A DNA stretch of 34,945 nucleotides from an uncultured Clostridia bacterium (GTDB lineage Bacteria; Bacillota; Clostridia; Christensenellales; UBA1242): assembly GCA_944383275.1 (NCBI GenBank), contig CALWOV010000009.1:1-34945 (forward strand), in the 5' to 3' direction. Shown here piece by piece: positions 7,399-19,435 of this stretch. The translations under genes were made by a program, and so were the position numbers. The notes below the pieces were generated by a model. The model was not told where the DNA came from. It did not search any database and saw only the letters and a program-made list of their open reading frames with translations. Position 1 is the stretch's first letter; each line of letters begins with the position of its first letter.

Positions 7399-8840
7399 TA
7401 TTGCACCTCCTTATTATTTTCATAAAAGTCTGCAACATTAAATATTCTGCCTTCTTCAAAATGTGGTGCAATAATTTGCATTCCAATAGGCATACCATTT
7501 TTTTCTGATACTCCACAAGGAATAGACATTGCAGGTAAACCAGCAATATTTATTGGAACTGTAAAAATATCGTTAAGATACATAGCAACATGGTCATCAC
7601 TTTTCTCACCTATTTTAAATGCAGTAGTTGCTGTGGTTGGAGAAATAATTATATCACATTTTTTAAATGCTTCTAAAAATTCCTGTTTAATTATTTTTTG
7701 AACTTTTTTTGCCTTTCTATAAAAGGCATCAAAATAACCACTTGATAAAACATAATTTCCAAGCATAATACGGCGTTTAACTTCCTTTCCAAAACCTTGT
7801 GTTCTTGATTTAACATATAAATCAACTAAATCTTCATAATTTTTAGCCCTAACACCATATCTGATTCCATCAAATCTTGCTAAATTGCTTGCTGCTTCTG
7901 CAGATGAAACAATATAGTAAACAGCAAGTGCAACATCTATACTAGGTAAATCTATTTCTACTGTTGTGGCACCATTTTTAGTTAATACATTTATTGCATT
8001 TTGTATTTTAGTTTTAACTTCATCATCTAGTTTGTCTGAAAAGAATTGTTTTGCAATACCAATTTTTAAACCTTTAACATCGCCTTTAATTTCTTGCACA
8101 TAATTTTTAACTTCTACAGAACTGCTTGTCATATCCAATTCATCTTTTCCAGCCAAAACAGATAACATAATTGCAGAATCTTTTGCACAACGAGTAAATG
8201 GGCCAACTTGGTCTAAACTGCTTGCAAACGCAACAACCCCAGACCTAGACACACGGCCATAGGTTGGCTTTAACCCCACAACTCCACAAAAAGATGCAGG
8301 TTCTCGAATTGAACCACCGGTGTCAGTTCCCAATGAAGCAAAACATTGTTTACTAGCAACAGATGCAGCACTTCCACCACTTGAACCACCTGGAACATAT
8401 GCTGTATTACATGGATTTTTTGTAACGCCAAATGCAGAGTTTTCGGTTGAACTTCCCATTGCAAACTCGTCCATATTTGCTTTACCTATAATAACAGCAC
8501 CTGCATCTATAAGTTTTTGAGCACAAGTTGCAGTGAATGGAGAGACCCAATTTTCTAAAAACTTACTTGCACAAGTTGTTTTTGTGTTTATATAGTTTAT
8601 ATTGTCTTTTAGAACAACAGGAATACCTGCTAGTGCCCCAAGTTTTTCACCCTTTTTTCTCTTTTCATCAATTTCTTTTGCTGTTTTTAAAGCACTTTCT
8701 TTGCAAAGAGATAACAAGGCGTTAATTTCTTTTGTTTTTTCAATTTGTTCGAAACACATTGAAGTTAATTGTTCACTTGTTACTTCACCTTTATCAAGCA
8801 ATTCTTTAACTTGCCATAAATTCATATCAAGATAATTCAT
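7398..8840 (-). CDS. gatA: Aspartyl/glutamyl-tRNA amidotransferase subunit A
   Basis: GatA is the glutaminase that supplies ammonia to GatB. The 480-residue sequence carries the amidase-signature triad: Lys in GIPVVLKDNI near residue 78, the cis-Ser in VPGGSSGGSAASVAS near 150-164, and the nucleophilic Ser in GTDTGGSIREPASFCG near 170-185. The C-terminal PINIAGLPAMSIPCG block is also typical. GGGGA lies about six bases before ATG 8840. It sits 10 bp after gatC and overlaps gatB by one base. Length and motif order are normal, and nothing suggests loss of activity. Confidence 0.97.
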   Translation of the reverse strand: MNYLDMNLWQVKELLDKGEVTSEQLTSMCFEQIEKTKEINALLSLCKESALKTAKEIDEKRKKGEKLGALAGIPVVLKDNINYINTKTTCASKFLENWVSPFTATCAQKLIDAGAVIIGKANMDEFAMGSSTENSAFGVTKNPCNTAYVPGGSSGGSAASVASKQCFASLGTDTGGSIREPASFCGVVGLKPTYGRVSRSGVVAFASSLDQVGPFTRCAKDSAIMLSVLAGKDELDMTSSSVEVKNYVQEIKGDVKGLKIGIAKQFFSDKLDDEVKTKIQNAINVLTKNGATTVEIDLPSIDVALAVYYIVSSAEAASNLARFDGIRYGVRAKNYEDLVDLYVKSRTQGFGKEVKRRIMLGNYVLSSGYFDAFYRKAKKVQKIIKQEFLEAFKKCDIIISPTTATTAFKIGEKSDDHVAMYLNDIFTVPINIAGLPAMSIPCGVSEKNGMPIGMQIIAPHFEEGRIFNVADFYENNKEVQ

Positions 8841-8850
8841 ATTTTTCCCC

Positions 8851-9141
8851 TTATTCTACTGTTGTTGGAACAACAAAAGCACCATCTTTTTTCTCTGGCG
8901 CATTTGCAACAATTGCTTCTTGCTTAAAACTTTCTTTTACAACATCTTCACGAAGTTGACTGTCTGCAAGTAAAGTTTCTTCATATAAGTCAATTTTGCT
9001 AGTATCAACACTATCAATAGCATTAACCTGTTCCAATGTTTTTTCAAACTCTTCTACAAATGTGTTTAGTTCGGCATCTGTAAATTCTAAACGAGATAAT
9101 TTTGCAAGTTTTTTTGCTTCTTCTAAATTTATTTTAGACAT
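8851..9141 (-). CDS. gatC: Aspartyl/glutamyl-tRNA amidotransferase subunit C
   Basis: GatC is the small belt-like subunit that wraps GatA and GatB and stabilises the complex. From ATG 9141 the product is 96 residues, starting MSKINLEEAKKLAKLSRLEF and ending with the conserved APEKKDGAFVVP block. The frame stays open upstream to an ATG at 9213, but that extension is not homologous to GatC and lacks a ribosome binding site. AAAGG precedes ATG 9141, so I use that start. It is the first gene of the gatCAB-rpoZ-priA transcript. Confidence 0.93.
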   Translation of the reverse strand: MSKINLEEAKKLAKLSRLEFTDAELNTFVEEFEKTLEQVNAIDSVDTSKIDLYEETLLADSQLREDVVKESFKQEAIVANAPEKKDGAFVVPTTVE

Positions 9142-9361
9142 ATTTTTAAACCTTTTATTTATAAAATTGAAAGTTTTGTCTGCAAATACCAAAAACTTTG
9201 CAAAACAAAACAAATATTATTAAAACTGTGATAAAAACATTAAATTTTTGGTGCAAAATGTTTATTTTACATTCAATTTCAATCTGTTGAAACTTTATAT
9301 CACATTGCTTTATTAGATTAAACAAAATATTTGTAAAATTTGCTTAAAATTAACAATTTTT

Positions 9362-13551
<4,190 letters not shown>

Positions 13552-13572
13552 TTTAAAACACCTCTGGTGTTT

Positions 13573-13601
13573 ATTATAACAAACGGTATTAATTTAGGCA
13601 A
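13573..13601 (-). promoter_or_regulatory. Predicted sigma-A promoter of pcrA-ligA
   Basis: TTGCCT (13596-13601) and TATAAT (13573-13578) are 17 bp apart on the minus strand. The start site would be near 13566, leaving a leader of only about 15 nt before ATG 13551. The inverted repeat AACACC-AGA-GGTGTT lies in that leader. Confidence 0.75.
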
Positions 13602-13764
13602 GAAAATACGATTTAAAATTAAATATTATAAATTTAAAAACTAAACTACCAAAAGCAATTACAAATTAATTAAATATAAAATCAACTAAAATTCTCCAAA
13701 ACAAATGAAATAATAAAAACAAAATAAATTTTAATTTTAACTAAAGCAAACCAAAGATGAAGTA

Positions 13765-13998
13765 TTGACAGAGCAAAGCAAAAAAGATACAATATGGTTA
13801 GATGAAAATGAGTATTCAATAGTGTCAAGTGAAGTTATGAAAAAATATACAAATAAGTCGGTTAAAAATGGTTCAGTATATACCACAGATTATTATTACA
13901 TTTTACGAAATATAAAAGATGGCAATTTTGAAGTAATAGGCAAAATAAAGATTGAAGGTAATGAACCATTCTTGAATAATCTTGAGGGGGAATTTTAA
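13765..13998 (+). CDS. Hypothetical small protein (77 aa), possibly a 5'-truncated remnant
   Basis: I do not recognise this product. It is hydrophilic, 77 residues, with KNGSVYTTDYYYILRNIKDG in the middle, and has no signal peptide or membrane segment. The start is a TTG with only a weak GATGAAG upstream. The frame continues four more sense codons before a stop-rich, AT-rich stretch, so the true 5' end may be lost. It is the only plus-strand gene start between 3 and 21 kb. It overlaps the next reading frame in TAATG, with a strong GAGGGGGA before that ATG, which argues it was part of a real operon. Short overlapping genes of this kind suggest a phage or mobile-element remnant, which is inference. 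Confidence 0.5.
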   Translation: MTEQSKKDTIWLDENEYSIVSSEVMKKYTNKSVKNGSVYTTDYYYILRNIKDGNFEVIGKIKIEGNEPFLNNLEGEF

Positions 13999-14362
13999 TG
14001 TTAACAGAAGTAGAAAATAAAATTATAGAAAAATTAAAACCAGAAATAAAAAGATTTACACTCAGCAAAGAACAATTAACTGCAATAGCATTAATAATTA
14101 AAGAAAAAACAAATATTTAGACGATTGCATAAAGTATCTTAAAAGCATTCCAAATGATACAGATGGAGAAGAAATTTCTGAACACATAATAGATATATGC
14201 TATCCAGATGAATGAGAAATAAAGTTAATGCAAAGAAAATTTGAAGAAGCAAAGCAACAAGGACTAAATTGGCAAGCGCTTTTAATTGAAGATACACAAA
14301 CTATGATTAAAGTTACAATTCAAGACTTATATTTAAAGATTTATAGGTTACAGTTTAAGTGA
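13998..14362 (+). pseudogene. Small gene interrupted by a frameshift and an in-frame TGA
   Basis: ATG 13998 has a strong GAGGGGGA site and reads 40 codons (MLTEVENKIIEKLKPEIKRF and on) to TAG 14118. In the -1 frame the reading continues through NKYLDDCIKYLKSIPNDTDG to TGA 14213. In that same frame it goes on past TGA to an ATG at 14228 and 44 more codons (MQRKFEEAKQQGLNWQALLI and on), ending at TGA 14360. The frame change lies at an A-run near 14104. One single-base indel plus one nonsense change would join all three pieces. The last piece has no ribosome binding site of its own. Programmed frameshifting, as in phage tail chaperones, is possible but the A-run is not in slippery register. Family unknown. 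Confidence 0.5.
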
Positions 14363-14368
14363 AAAAAT

Positions 14369-14388
14369 AAAAGGGCTATGCCCTTTTT
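14369..14388 (+). terminator. Intrinsic terminator, convergent
   Basis: The stem AAAGGGC/GCCCTTT has a TAT loop and ends in a T-run on the plus strand, right after the decayed locus. It also lies at the stop of the minus-strand gene 14387-14806 and may serve both. Confidence 0.8.
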
Positions 14389-14806
14389 AATTTACTGCAA
14401 ATTTATTGTTGCATTTTTCTTTTTCATATCTTTCTTTTAATTTTCTATATTTATCGGCAAGTCTAAACATATAATTTTGTTTAGCAGAATCATCTAATTT
14501 ATCATAAACTTCGTGGTCAACAAGTTGTGCGATAGGGTTTAATACATATTCGTTTTCAGAAAGTAGTTTGCATACTTTTTTATATAAAATTGCATCTGGG
14601 TCTTCTTCTGTTTGTTGCCTTATTTCCCTTTCTATTCTTCGTTTGAAAGTTTCATTTAAACTTACAATATTACATGGTTGTGCGTTATTTTGTTCAAAAT
14701 ATAAATTTCTCTCTTGCTTCATTTGTTGCCAATATCCACTTCCTAATCGTTTTTTGGCTTGTTTTGCTAAAGCCTTATGTGTTGGAAGTTCATTTTTTGT
14801 TGACAT
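14387..14806 (-). CDS. Conserved-looking hypothetical basic protein (139 aa)
   Basis: I do not recognise the family. The product is highly charged and predicted mostly helical, with Lys/Arg-rich ends (ALAKQAKKRLGSGYWQQMKQ near residues 13-32 and RLADKYRKLKERYEKEK near 116-132) and a more acidic middle. It has no signal peptide, membrane segment or cysteine cluster. AAAGGGGGA upstream of ATG 14806 is a strong ribosome binding site, so it is probably expressed. It sits alone between the decayed plus-strand locus and rplS, with terminators on both sides, so it is likely monocistronic. The basic helical character would suit a nucleic-acid or ribosome-associated role, but that is a guess. Confidence 0.75.
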   Translation of the reverse strand: MSTKNELPTHKALAKQAKKRLGSGYWQQMKQERNLYFEQNNAQPCNIVSLNETFKRRIEREIRQQTEEDPDAILYKKVCKLLSENEYVLNPIAQLVDHEVYDKLDDSAKQNYMFRLADKYRKLKERYEKEKCNNKFAVN

Positions 14807-14951
14807 TTTCTTCCCCCTTTTTATTTTTTATTACTATACAAAATAAAACAAAAATAAAAAAGTAAAATTTAATAAAAAATAAAGTTTCGACAAAAGAAGT
14901 CAAAATATATTGTAATATAAACAATTTTATATTTATATTTCGACAAAAAAC

Positions 14952-14979
14952 AAAAAACCACCAAATCGGTGGTTTTTTT
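14952..14979 (-). terminator. Intrinsic terminator after rplS
   Basis: AAACCACC and GGTGGTTT pair around a five-base loop, followed by a T-run on the minus strand. It starts within the rplS stop codon. Confidence 0.9.
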
Positions 14980-15319
14980 AGATGTTTTCTTTAATTTTTG
15001 CGCGTTTACCAGATAAGCCTCTTACATAATACAATTTTGCACGACGAACTTTACCTTTTCTTACCACTTCAACGTGGTCTATTCTTGGAGAGTGAACAGG
15101 AAAAGTTCTTTCAACACCAACGCCAAAACTTATACGGCGAACGGTGAAAGTTTCACGAATGCTTCCGTTTTTACGAGCAATTACAACACCTTCGTATGCT
15201 TGAAGCCTTTCTTTATCGCCTTCAACAACTTTAACAAATACTCTAACAGTATCACCGATGTTGAAATCGCAAACATTTTCTTTCAAGCCTTCTTTTTCCA
15301 AAGTTGCAATAATGTTCAT
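14978..15319 (-). CDS. rplS: 50S ribosomal protein L19
   Basis: L19 sits at the 30S-50S interface of the ribosome. The 113-residue sequence contains [60 protein letters not shown] and the C-terminal [20 protein letters not shown], all diagnostic. In Bacillus subtilis rplS lies between trmD and ylqF. Here it lies after yraN, at the far end of the cluster, with its own promoter, leader and terminator, so it has become a separate transcription unit. Confidence 0.98.
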   Translation of the reverse strand: MNIIATLEKEGLKENVCDFNIGDTVRVFVKVVEGDKERLQAYEGVVIARKNGSIRETFTVRRISFGVGVERTFPVHSPRIDHVEVVRKGKVRRAKLYYVRGLSGKRAKIKENI

Positions 15320-15442
15320 GACTATTTACCCCCTTACAGATTGTTCCAGGTGTTCATGCGTTACTTTATAAAATTATATTAAAAGCGCAGAGGACTACCC
15401 GAGTCATATATTAATAATATCATAATTTTTTGATTTTGGCAA
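15320..15442 (-). promoter_or_regulatory. rplS promoter and L19-type leader
   Basis: TTGCCA (15437-15442) and TATTAT (15414-15419) are 17 bp apart on the minus strand, giving a start near 15407 and a leader of about 88 nt. The leader opens with GACT-CGGGT-AGTC and carries TAACGCATGAACACCTGG, then the AAGGGGG ribosome binding site. Position and the CACCTGGA-type core suggest the L19 autoregulatory leader known from Bacillota, but I am matching it from memory. The promoter is the firmer part of this call. Confidence 0.6.
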
Positions 15443-15468
15443 GATATTTATACAAATATTTTTAATAA

Positions 15469-15807
15469 TTACCAAGCATTTTCAATATGGTTAATCTTAT
15501 CATCAATTATTTCAATAACATCAAATCTTACAAGCATACTAGACAAATCTTTTTGCTTAATAAAATATTGTGCCACTTGTTCAATTTTATGCTGTTTCCT
15601 AGCATCTACCATTTCTCGTGGTAAACAAAAGTTTAAGTTAGATTTTGCCTTTACTTCAACAAAAACAATACAATTTTTAGTTCGGGCTATAATATCAATT
15701 TCACCAAAACTTGTCCTGTAATTCTTTTCAAGTATTTTATATTTTTGTTTCTTTAGATATTTATATGCAAGTAATTCACCTTTGTTACCAATTTCTATAG
15801 TGCTCAT
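15469..15807 (-). CDS. yraN: YraN/UPF0102 family endonuclease-fold protein
   Basis: The 112-residue product matches the YraN family: GNKGELLAYKYLKKQKYKIL at residues 7-26, then NYRTSFGEIDIIA with the Glu-Asp of a PD-(D/E)xK nuclease fold, FVEVKAK with the third acidic residue and Lys, and a C-terminal RFDVIEI strand. Its role is poorly known; it is usually linked to rnhB and is proposed to act on nucleic acid. One base separates it from the rnhB stop (TAATATG) and AAGGA lies inside the end of rnhB, so translation is coupled. Length is normal. Confidence 0.92.
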   Translation of the reverse strand: MSTIEIGNKGELLAYKYLKKQKYKILEKNYRTSFGEIDIIARTKNCIVFVEVKAKSNLNFCLPREMVDARKQHKIEQVAQYFIKQKDLSSMLVRFDVIEIIDDKINHIENAW

Positions 15808-15808
15808 A

Positions 15809-16411
15809 TTATTCCTTTATAAAATTTTTAATAAAACTTTCTCGGTGTATTTTGCATTTTCCATACTTTTGCAAGTTCTGAATATGCTCTTTTGTTCCAT
15901 ATCCTTTATGTTTTGCAAAATTATATTCAGGATAAATTTTGTCCATTTCTTCCATATATCTATCTCGTGAAACCTTTGCTAGAATAGATGCGGCAGCAAT
16001 ATTATAAGATAAGGCATCACCATGTATTATAGATTCACTTTCATATGGAATGTTTAAACCTTTAACTGCATCAATTAAAACTATTTCAGGTTTTTGGTTT
16101 AATGCGTTAATACAATTTTCCATACCCATTTTTGTTGCATTTAATATATTAATTTCATCAATTATTTTTTCATCTACAAATTCAATCTTATAATCTATTG
16201 CAATTTGTTTAATTTTATCAAATAAAATCTCTCGTTTTTTTGCACTTAATTTTTTACTATCATTTATTTCATCTATGATTTTATCTTTTTCCATTGGCAT
16301 TATAACGCACGCACAAACCACAGGCCCTGCAAGTGGTCCTCGCCCTGCTTCATCTACCCCAGCAACTAAATTAATACCGTTTAACACATATTTTTCTTCA
16401 TATGTTAACAT
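15809..16411 (-). CDS. rnhB: Ribonuclease HII
   Basis: RNase HII removes ribonucleotides from DNA and RNA from RNA-DNA hybrids. The 200-residue protein begins with the catalytic block GVDEAGRGPLAGPVV (Asp-Glu pair near residues 20-21), has DSKKLSAKKRE near 51-61, VLIDAVKGLNIP with the third Asp near 113, HGDALSYNIAAASILAKVSRD near 129-149 with the fourth acidic residue, and the C-terminal KHKGYGTKEHI. A GGAG site precedes ATG 16411. It lies about 50 bp after rbgA and runs into yraN. Confidence 0.97.
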   Translation of the reverse strand: MLTYEEKYVLNGINLVAGVDEAGRGPLAGPVVCACVIMPMEKDKIIDEINDSKKLSAKKREILFDKIKQIAIDYKIEFVDEKIIDEINILNATKMGMENCINALNQKPEIVLIDAVKGLNIPYESESIIHGDALSYNIAAASILAKVSRDRYMEEMDKIYPEYNFAKHKGYGTKEHIQNLQKYGKCKIHRESFIKNFIKE

Positions 16412-16462
16412 AAATTCTCCACATTAAATTAAAAATTAACAAACTATAATTTAATAAAATTA

Positions 16463-17350
16463 TTAATTTATAGAACTTTTATTGATATTTTCTTTTTTAT
16501 CTAACGTTATCTTACCTAAACGTCCCTTTCTAAAATCATCAAGAATGGCAAAACTTCCACGCTCCCAATCAGTTTCTCCACCTTTTATAACAAACTTTCT
16601 GTTTTTACAAACTTCTTCTAAAACTTCTACAGGTGTTTGGTTTGTAAATTTTATTGAATATCTTTGTTCAAAAAGCAAAGGGTATTCTTTTTTCATTTTT
16701 TCAATAAAATCTAGCGCTAGTTCAGAAATATCTAGAACCTCATCTTTTATACTGCCAATGTATGCAAGATTTTTTGCTAATTCCTGATTTTCAAAAGATG
16801 GCCACAAGGTTCCCGGTGTATCTAGCAACTCTATATTACCAAAAACTTTAACCCATTGTGTGCCTTTTGTTACGCCCGGTTTATTACCTGTTGTGGCTTT
16901 ATATTTCCCACAAAGATTATTTATTAAAGTGCTTTTTCCACAATTTGGAACGCCAATTACCATTGCTCGTGATGGCATTACAACGCCTTTATTGTTATAT
17001 TTTTGCAATTTATCTTTTAAAAGTATTTTAATTTTTTCTTGAATTATTTTTGTTGAATTTGTGTGAGTGCTGTTTAGAATCACGCATAGTGAATTTTTAG
17101 TTTGAAAAAAATTTTGCCATTTTTGTGTTTGATTATCGTCTGCTAAATCGGCTTTGTTTAAGACATATAATATTGGTTTATTCTTAATAACTTGTGTAAA
17201 TTTAGGATTAACACACGAATATGGTGCTCTTGCATCTAGAACATAGATAACTAAATCTACTAATTTTATATTTTGTTCCATTTCTCTTAAGGCTTTTGTC
17301 ATATGTCCTGGAAACCAATTTATATGGCTTTGCTTTTGACCATTTTCCAC
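16463..17350 (-). CDS. rbgA: Ribosome biogenesis GTPase RbgA (YlqF)
   Basis: RbgA is a circularly permuted GTPase needed for late 50S assembly. The 295-residue protein starts with HINWFPGHMTKALREM, then G4 LNKAD near residue 64 comes before G1 GVPNCGKST near 133 and G3 DTPGTLWP near 177, the permuted order. The C-terminal domain is YlqF-type (GGETDWERGSFAILDDFRKG). The start is GTG 17350 with AAGGAG seven bases upstream. A gap of about 170 bp of AT-rich sequence separates it from trmD; I see no terminator there. It groups with rnhB as in Bacillus. Confidence 0.95.
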   Translation of the reverse strand: MENGQKQSHINWFPGHMTKALREMEQNIKLVDLVIYVLDARAPYSCVNPKFTQVIKNKPILYVLNKADLADDNQTQKWQNFFQTKNSLCVILNSTHTNSTKIIQEKIKILLKDKLQKYNNKGVVMPSRAMVIGVPNCGKSTLINNLCGKYKATTGNKPGVTKGTQWVKVFGNIELLDTPGTLWPSFENQELAKNLAYIGSIKDEVLDISELALDFIEKMKKEYPLLFEQRYSIKFTNQTPVEVLEEVCKNRKFVIKGGETDWERGSFAILDDFRKGRLGKITLDKKENINKSSIN

Positions 17351-17520
17351 AATGTTTCTCCTTGTTTTATAATTCTTTATTAGTTATAATTTTATAAATT
17401 TCTAAATATTTTAAGTGTATTCTTTTATACCTTATATTAATTTTTTATATTTCTTTTGTATTTATATTTTAAAAAATAAAATCTTAGTAATTCATTAAAA
17501 CTTTAAATAGATGTAAAAAA

Positions 17521-18198
17521 TTATTTATTATTATTTTTTAATAAATCTGGTCTTCGTTTTTTTGTTAATTCTAAACTCTGCTGCTCTCGCCATTTTGCTA
17601 TTTCCTGATGATTTCCTGAAAGCAAAACTTCTGGCACAGTAAGACCACGAAAATTTTGTGGTCTTGTATATTGGGGGTATTCAAGTAAATTGTTTGTAAA
17701 TGTTTCATTTAGTGCTGAGTTTTCATTCCCTAAAATTTCTGGTAAATACCTACAAACAGAATCTACTAGAACCATTGCAGGAAGTTCCCCACCTGTTAGA
17801 ACATAATCACCTATACTAATTTCTTCGTCAACAAATGTATCTATAACTCGTTGGTCAATACCTTCGTAATGCCCACAAATTAAAATTAAATGCTCTTTTG
17901 TTGAAAGTTCTTGAACTTTGTTTTGAGTTAAAGTGTTTCCTTTGGGAGATAAATAGATTATATATGAATTATCTTGTTTAACACTTTCAATAGCATCAAA
18001 CAAGGGTTGTGGCATCATAAGCAAGCCATCTCCACCACCGAAAATATAATCATCACATTTTTTATGTTTATCTAGAGAAAATTCGCGAATATCAACAAGA
18101 TTAATTTCCACTTTGTTTTTTTCTCTTGCTCTGCCAATTATGCTTTCGGTTAAAGGAACAAAACTGTTTGGAAACAGTGTTAATATATCAATCTTCAC
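17521..18198 (-). CDS. trmD: tRNA (guanine-N1)-methyltransferase TrmD
   Basis: TrmD makes m1G37 in tRNA and so prevents +1 frameshifting. The 225-residue SPOUT protein shows the fixed order of family motifs: MKIDILTLFPNSF, DYIFGGGDGLLMMPQPLFDA, YLSPKGNTLTQ, the trefoil-knot GHYEGIDQRVID and SIGDYVLTGGELPAMVLVD, then YPQYTRP and LLSGNHQEIAKWR. Its ATG overlaps the end of rimM by 11 bp, so the two are translationally coupled. Length is slightly below the family's typical 230-250 residues. Confidence 0.97.
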   Translation of the reverse strand: MKIDILTLFPNSFVPLTESIIGRAREKNKVEINLVDIREFSLDKHKKCDDYIFGGGDGLLMMPQPLFDAIESVKQDNSYIIYLSPKGNTLTQNKVQELSTKEHLILICGHYEGIDQRVIDTFVDEEISIGDYVLTGGELPAMVLVDSVCRYLPEILGNENSALNETFTNNLLEYPQYTRPQNFRGLTVPEVLLSGNHQEIAKWREQQSLELTKKRRPDLLKNNNK

Positions 18199-18691
18199 TT
18201 TCAGTTAACTCCTTAAATCTTTTAGTATCAACCCAGATTTTTTTATTTTCTAAATCAGTTTGCAAAAACAATTCTTTAAGATAAGGACAAAGAATTTCTT
18301 CTGAACCTTGTCTTATTTGCAAAATATCAGAAGCACCATAATTTAGAACATCTTGTATAAAACCTAATTTTTGATTATTTTCATCTAAAAGATAACAATC
18401 AATAAGGTCGCTTATATAAAACTGACCTTCATCAAGTTTAGGAAGTTCATCTCTATTAGCATATACAAATTCATCTCTGAAATTTTCAACTGAATCTCGG
18501 TTATCAATATTTTGTAATTTTACATAAGCATAACCTTGATGCACTCGGCAAGACTGAATTTTATAACTATTCTTTTTGATTTCTAAATTTTTTAAATAAG
18601 CAAAATCTTCACAATCAGATAATAGTGGTAAAATTTTTATTTCACCTTTTACTCCCTGTGGTTTTAGAACTTTTCCAACAATTTCTAACAT
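18188..18691 (-). CDS. rimM: Ribosome maturation factor RimM
   Basis: RimM helps mature the 30S head and binds S19. The 167-residue product has the N-terminal domain (VGKVLKPQGVKGEIKILPL, equivalent to the usual GxxxxxHGxxGE block but with Pro-Gln in place of the usual residues) and the C-terminal PRC-barrel region (LPKLDEGQFYISDLIDCYL, DILQIRQGSEEILCPYLKEL). AAGGAG precedes ATG 18691. An intrinsic terminator lies between khpA and this gene, so some transcription may end before it. It overlaps trmD. Confidence 0.93.
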   Translation of the reverse strand: MLEIVGKVLKPQGVKGEIKILPLLSDCEDFAYLKNLEIKKNSYKIQSCRVHQGYAYVKLQNIDNRDSVENFRDEFVYANRDELPKLDEGQFYISDLIDCYLLDENNQKLGFIQDVLNYGASDILQIRQGSEEILCPYLKELFLQTDLENKKIWVDTKRFKELTESED

Positions 18692-18715
18692 AAATCAACA
18701 CTCCTTAATAAACGC

Positions 18716-18735
18716 AAAAAAGGGGCTAGCCCCTT
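18716..18735 (-). terminator. Intrinsic terminator between khpA and rimM
   Basis: AAGGGG and CCCCTT pair around a CTAG loop, with a seven-base T-tract on the minus strand. It lies inside what is normally one operon, 14 bp after the khpA stop and just before the rimM ribosome binding site. It probably reduces rather than blocks downstream expression. Confidence 0.85.
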
Positions 18736-18748
18736 AAATTGCTTTTTA

Positions 18749-18985
18749 TTAATCAAATTTAACAATAATTTTTTTGTCAGAACAACCTTGTTTGCCTGCA
18801 AGAGAACGAACTATTGTTCTTATGGCTTGTGCGTTTTTGCCAGATTTTCCAACAACACGCCCCATTTCTTCTGGTGCAACCTTAACATTGATAACATAAG
18901 AATCGGTTTCTTCAAACTGAGTTACCTTTACTGCATCTTTGTTATCTACAAGTTCTTTGACAATATATTCCACAAGTTTTTGCAT
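18749..18985 (-). CDS. khpA: KH-domain RNA-binding protein KhpA
   Basis: The 78-residue product is a single KH domain with the RNA-binding GKSGKNAQAI loop near residues 43-52, preceded by NVKVAPEEMGRVVG and followed by IRTIVRSLAGKQG. KhpA works with KhpB in post-transcriptional control and cell-envelope growth in Gram-positive bacteria. It lies between rpsP and rimM, its usual place, and a terminator follows it. GGAG precedes the ATG. Confidence 0.95.
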   Translation of the reverse strand: MQKLVEYIVKELVDNKDAVKVTQFEETDSYVINVKVAPEEMGRVVGKSGKNAQAIRTIVRSLAGKQGCSDKKIIVKFD

Positions 18986-19032
18986 AATATCTCCTTTGGA
19001 TATATTTTATCAAAAAAAGAAATTTTAACAGA

Positions 19033-19392
19033 TTATTCTGCTGAACTTTCACCTTCTGCTGGCGCTTCTTCAGTTGCTTCTGCTGTTTCTTCTTTAACCT
19101 TTGGTGCTGGTGGCATTTGTTTTGGTTTTGGTGCAACATAAGGTTTTGCTTTTATAAGATTTGCTTTTATAAGCAATTCTTTAGCTGTTTCTGTTGGTTG
19201 AGCACCACAACTTAACCAATATTGAACACGATCTTCTTTTAAATTGATTTCAAAAGGTTCTTTAAGTGGGTTATATGTTCCCAAGTTTTCTATATAGTTT
19301 CCATCTCTTGCGCAACGAGAATCTGCTGCAACAACACGATAGAAAGGTGATTTTTTATCTCCCATTCTTGTAAGTCTAATTTTTACTGCCAT
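19033..19392 (-). CDS. rpsP: 30S ribosomal protein S16
   Basis: S16 is an early 30S assembly protein. The sequence starts [20 protein letters not shown] with the next residues [20 protein letters not shown], the family core. It runs to 119 residues; the last 35 are a Pro-, Ala- and Glu-rich tail ([17 protein letters not shown]) beyond the usual core of about 80, as in many Clostridia. AAGGAG precedes the ATG. It follows ffh by about 40 bp. Confidence 0.98.
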   Translation of the reverse strand: MAVKIRLTRMGDKKSPFYRVVAADSRCARDGNYIENLGTYNPLKEPFEINLKEDRVQYWLSCGAQPTETAKELLIKANLIKAKPYVAPKPKQMPPAPKVKEETAEATEEAPAEGESSAE

Positions 19393-19435
19393 AGTAATTT
19401 CTCCTTATAAATTAAATTTTTAATATTAAATTCCA

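Noticed and set aside
9142..9213. N-terminal extension of GatC from the upstream ATG
   Set aside because: The extra 24 residues do not resemble GatC and lack a ribosome binding site, whereas AAAGG precedes ATG 9141.
9142..9355. T-box leader before gatCAB
   Set aside because: No T-box core, specifier loop or terminator/antiterminator pair could be found.
14100..14120. Programmed -1 frameshift in the small plus-strand gene
   Set aside because: AAAAAAC is present, but its codon register is wrong for a standard X XXY YYZ slip, and the resulting frame soon meets TGA. A decayed gene is simpler.
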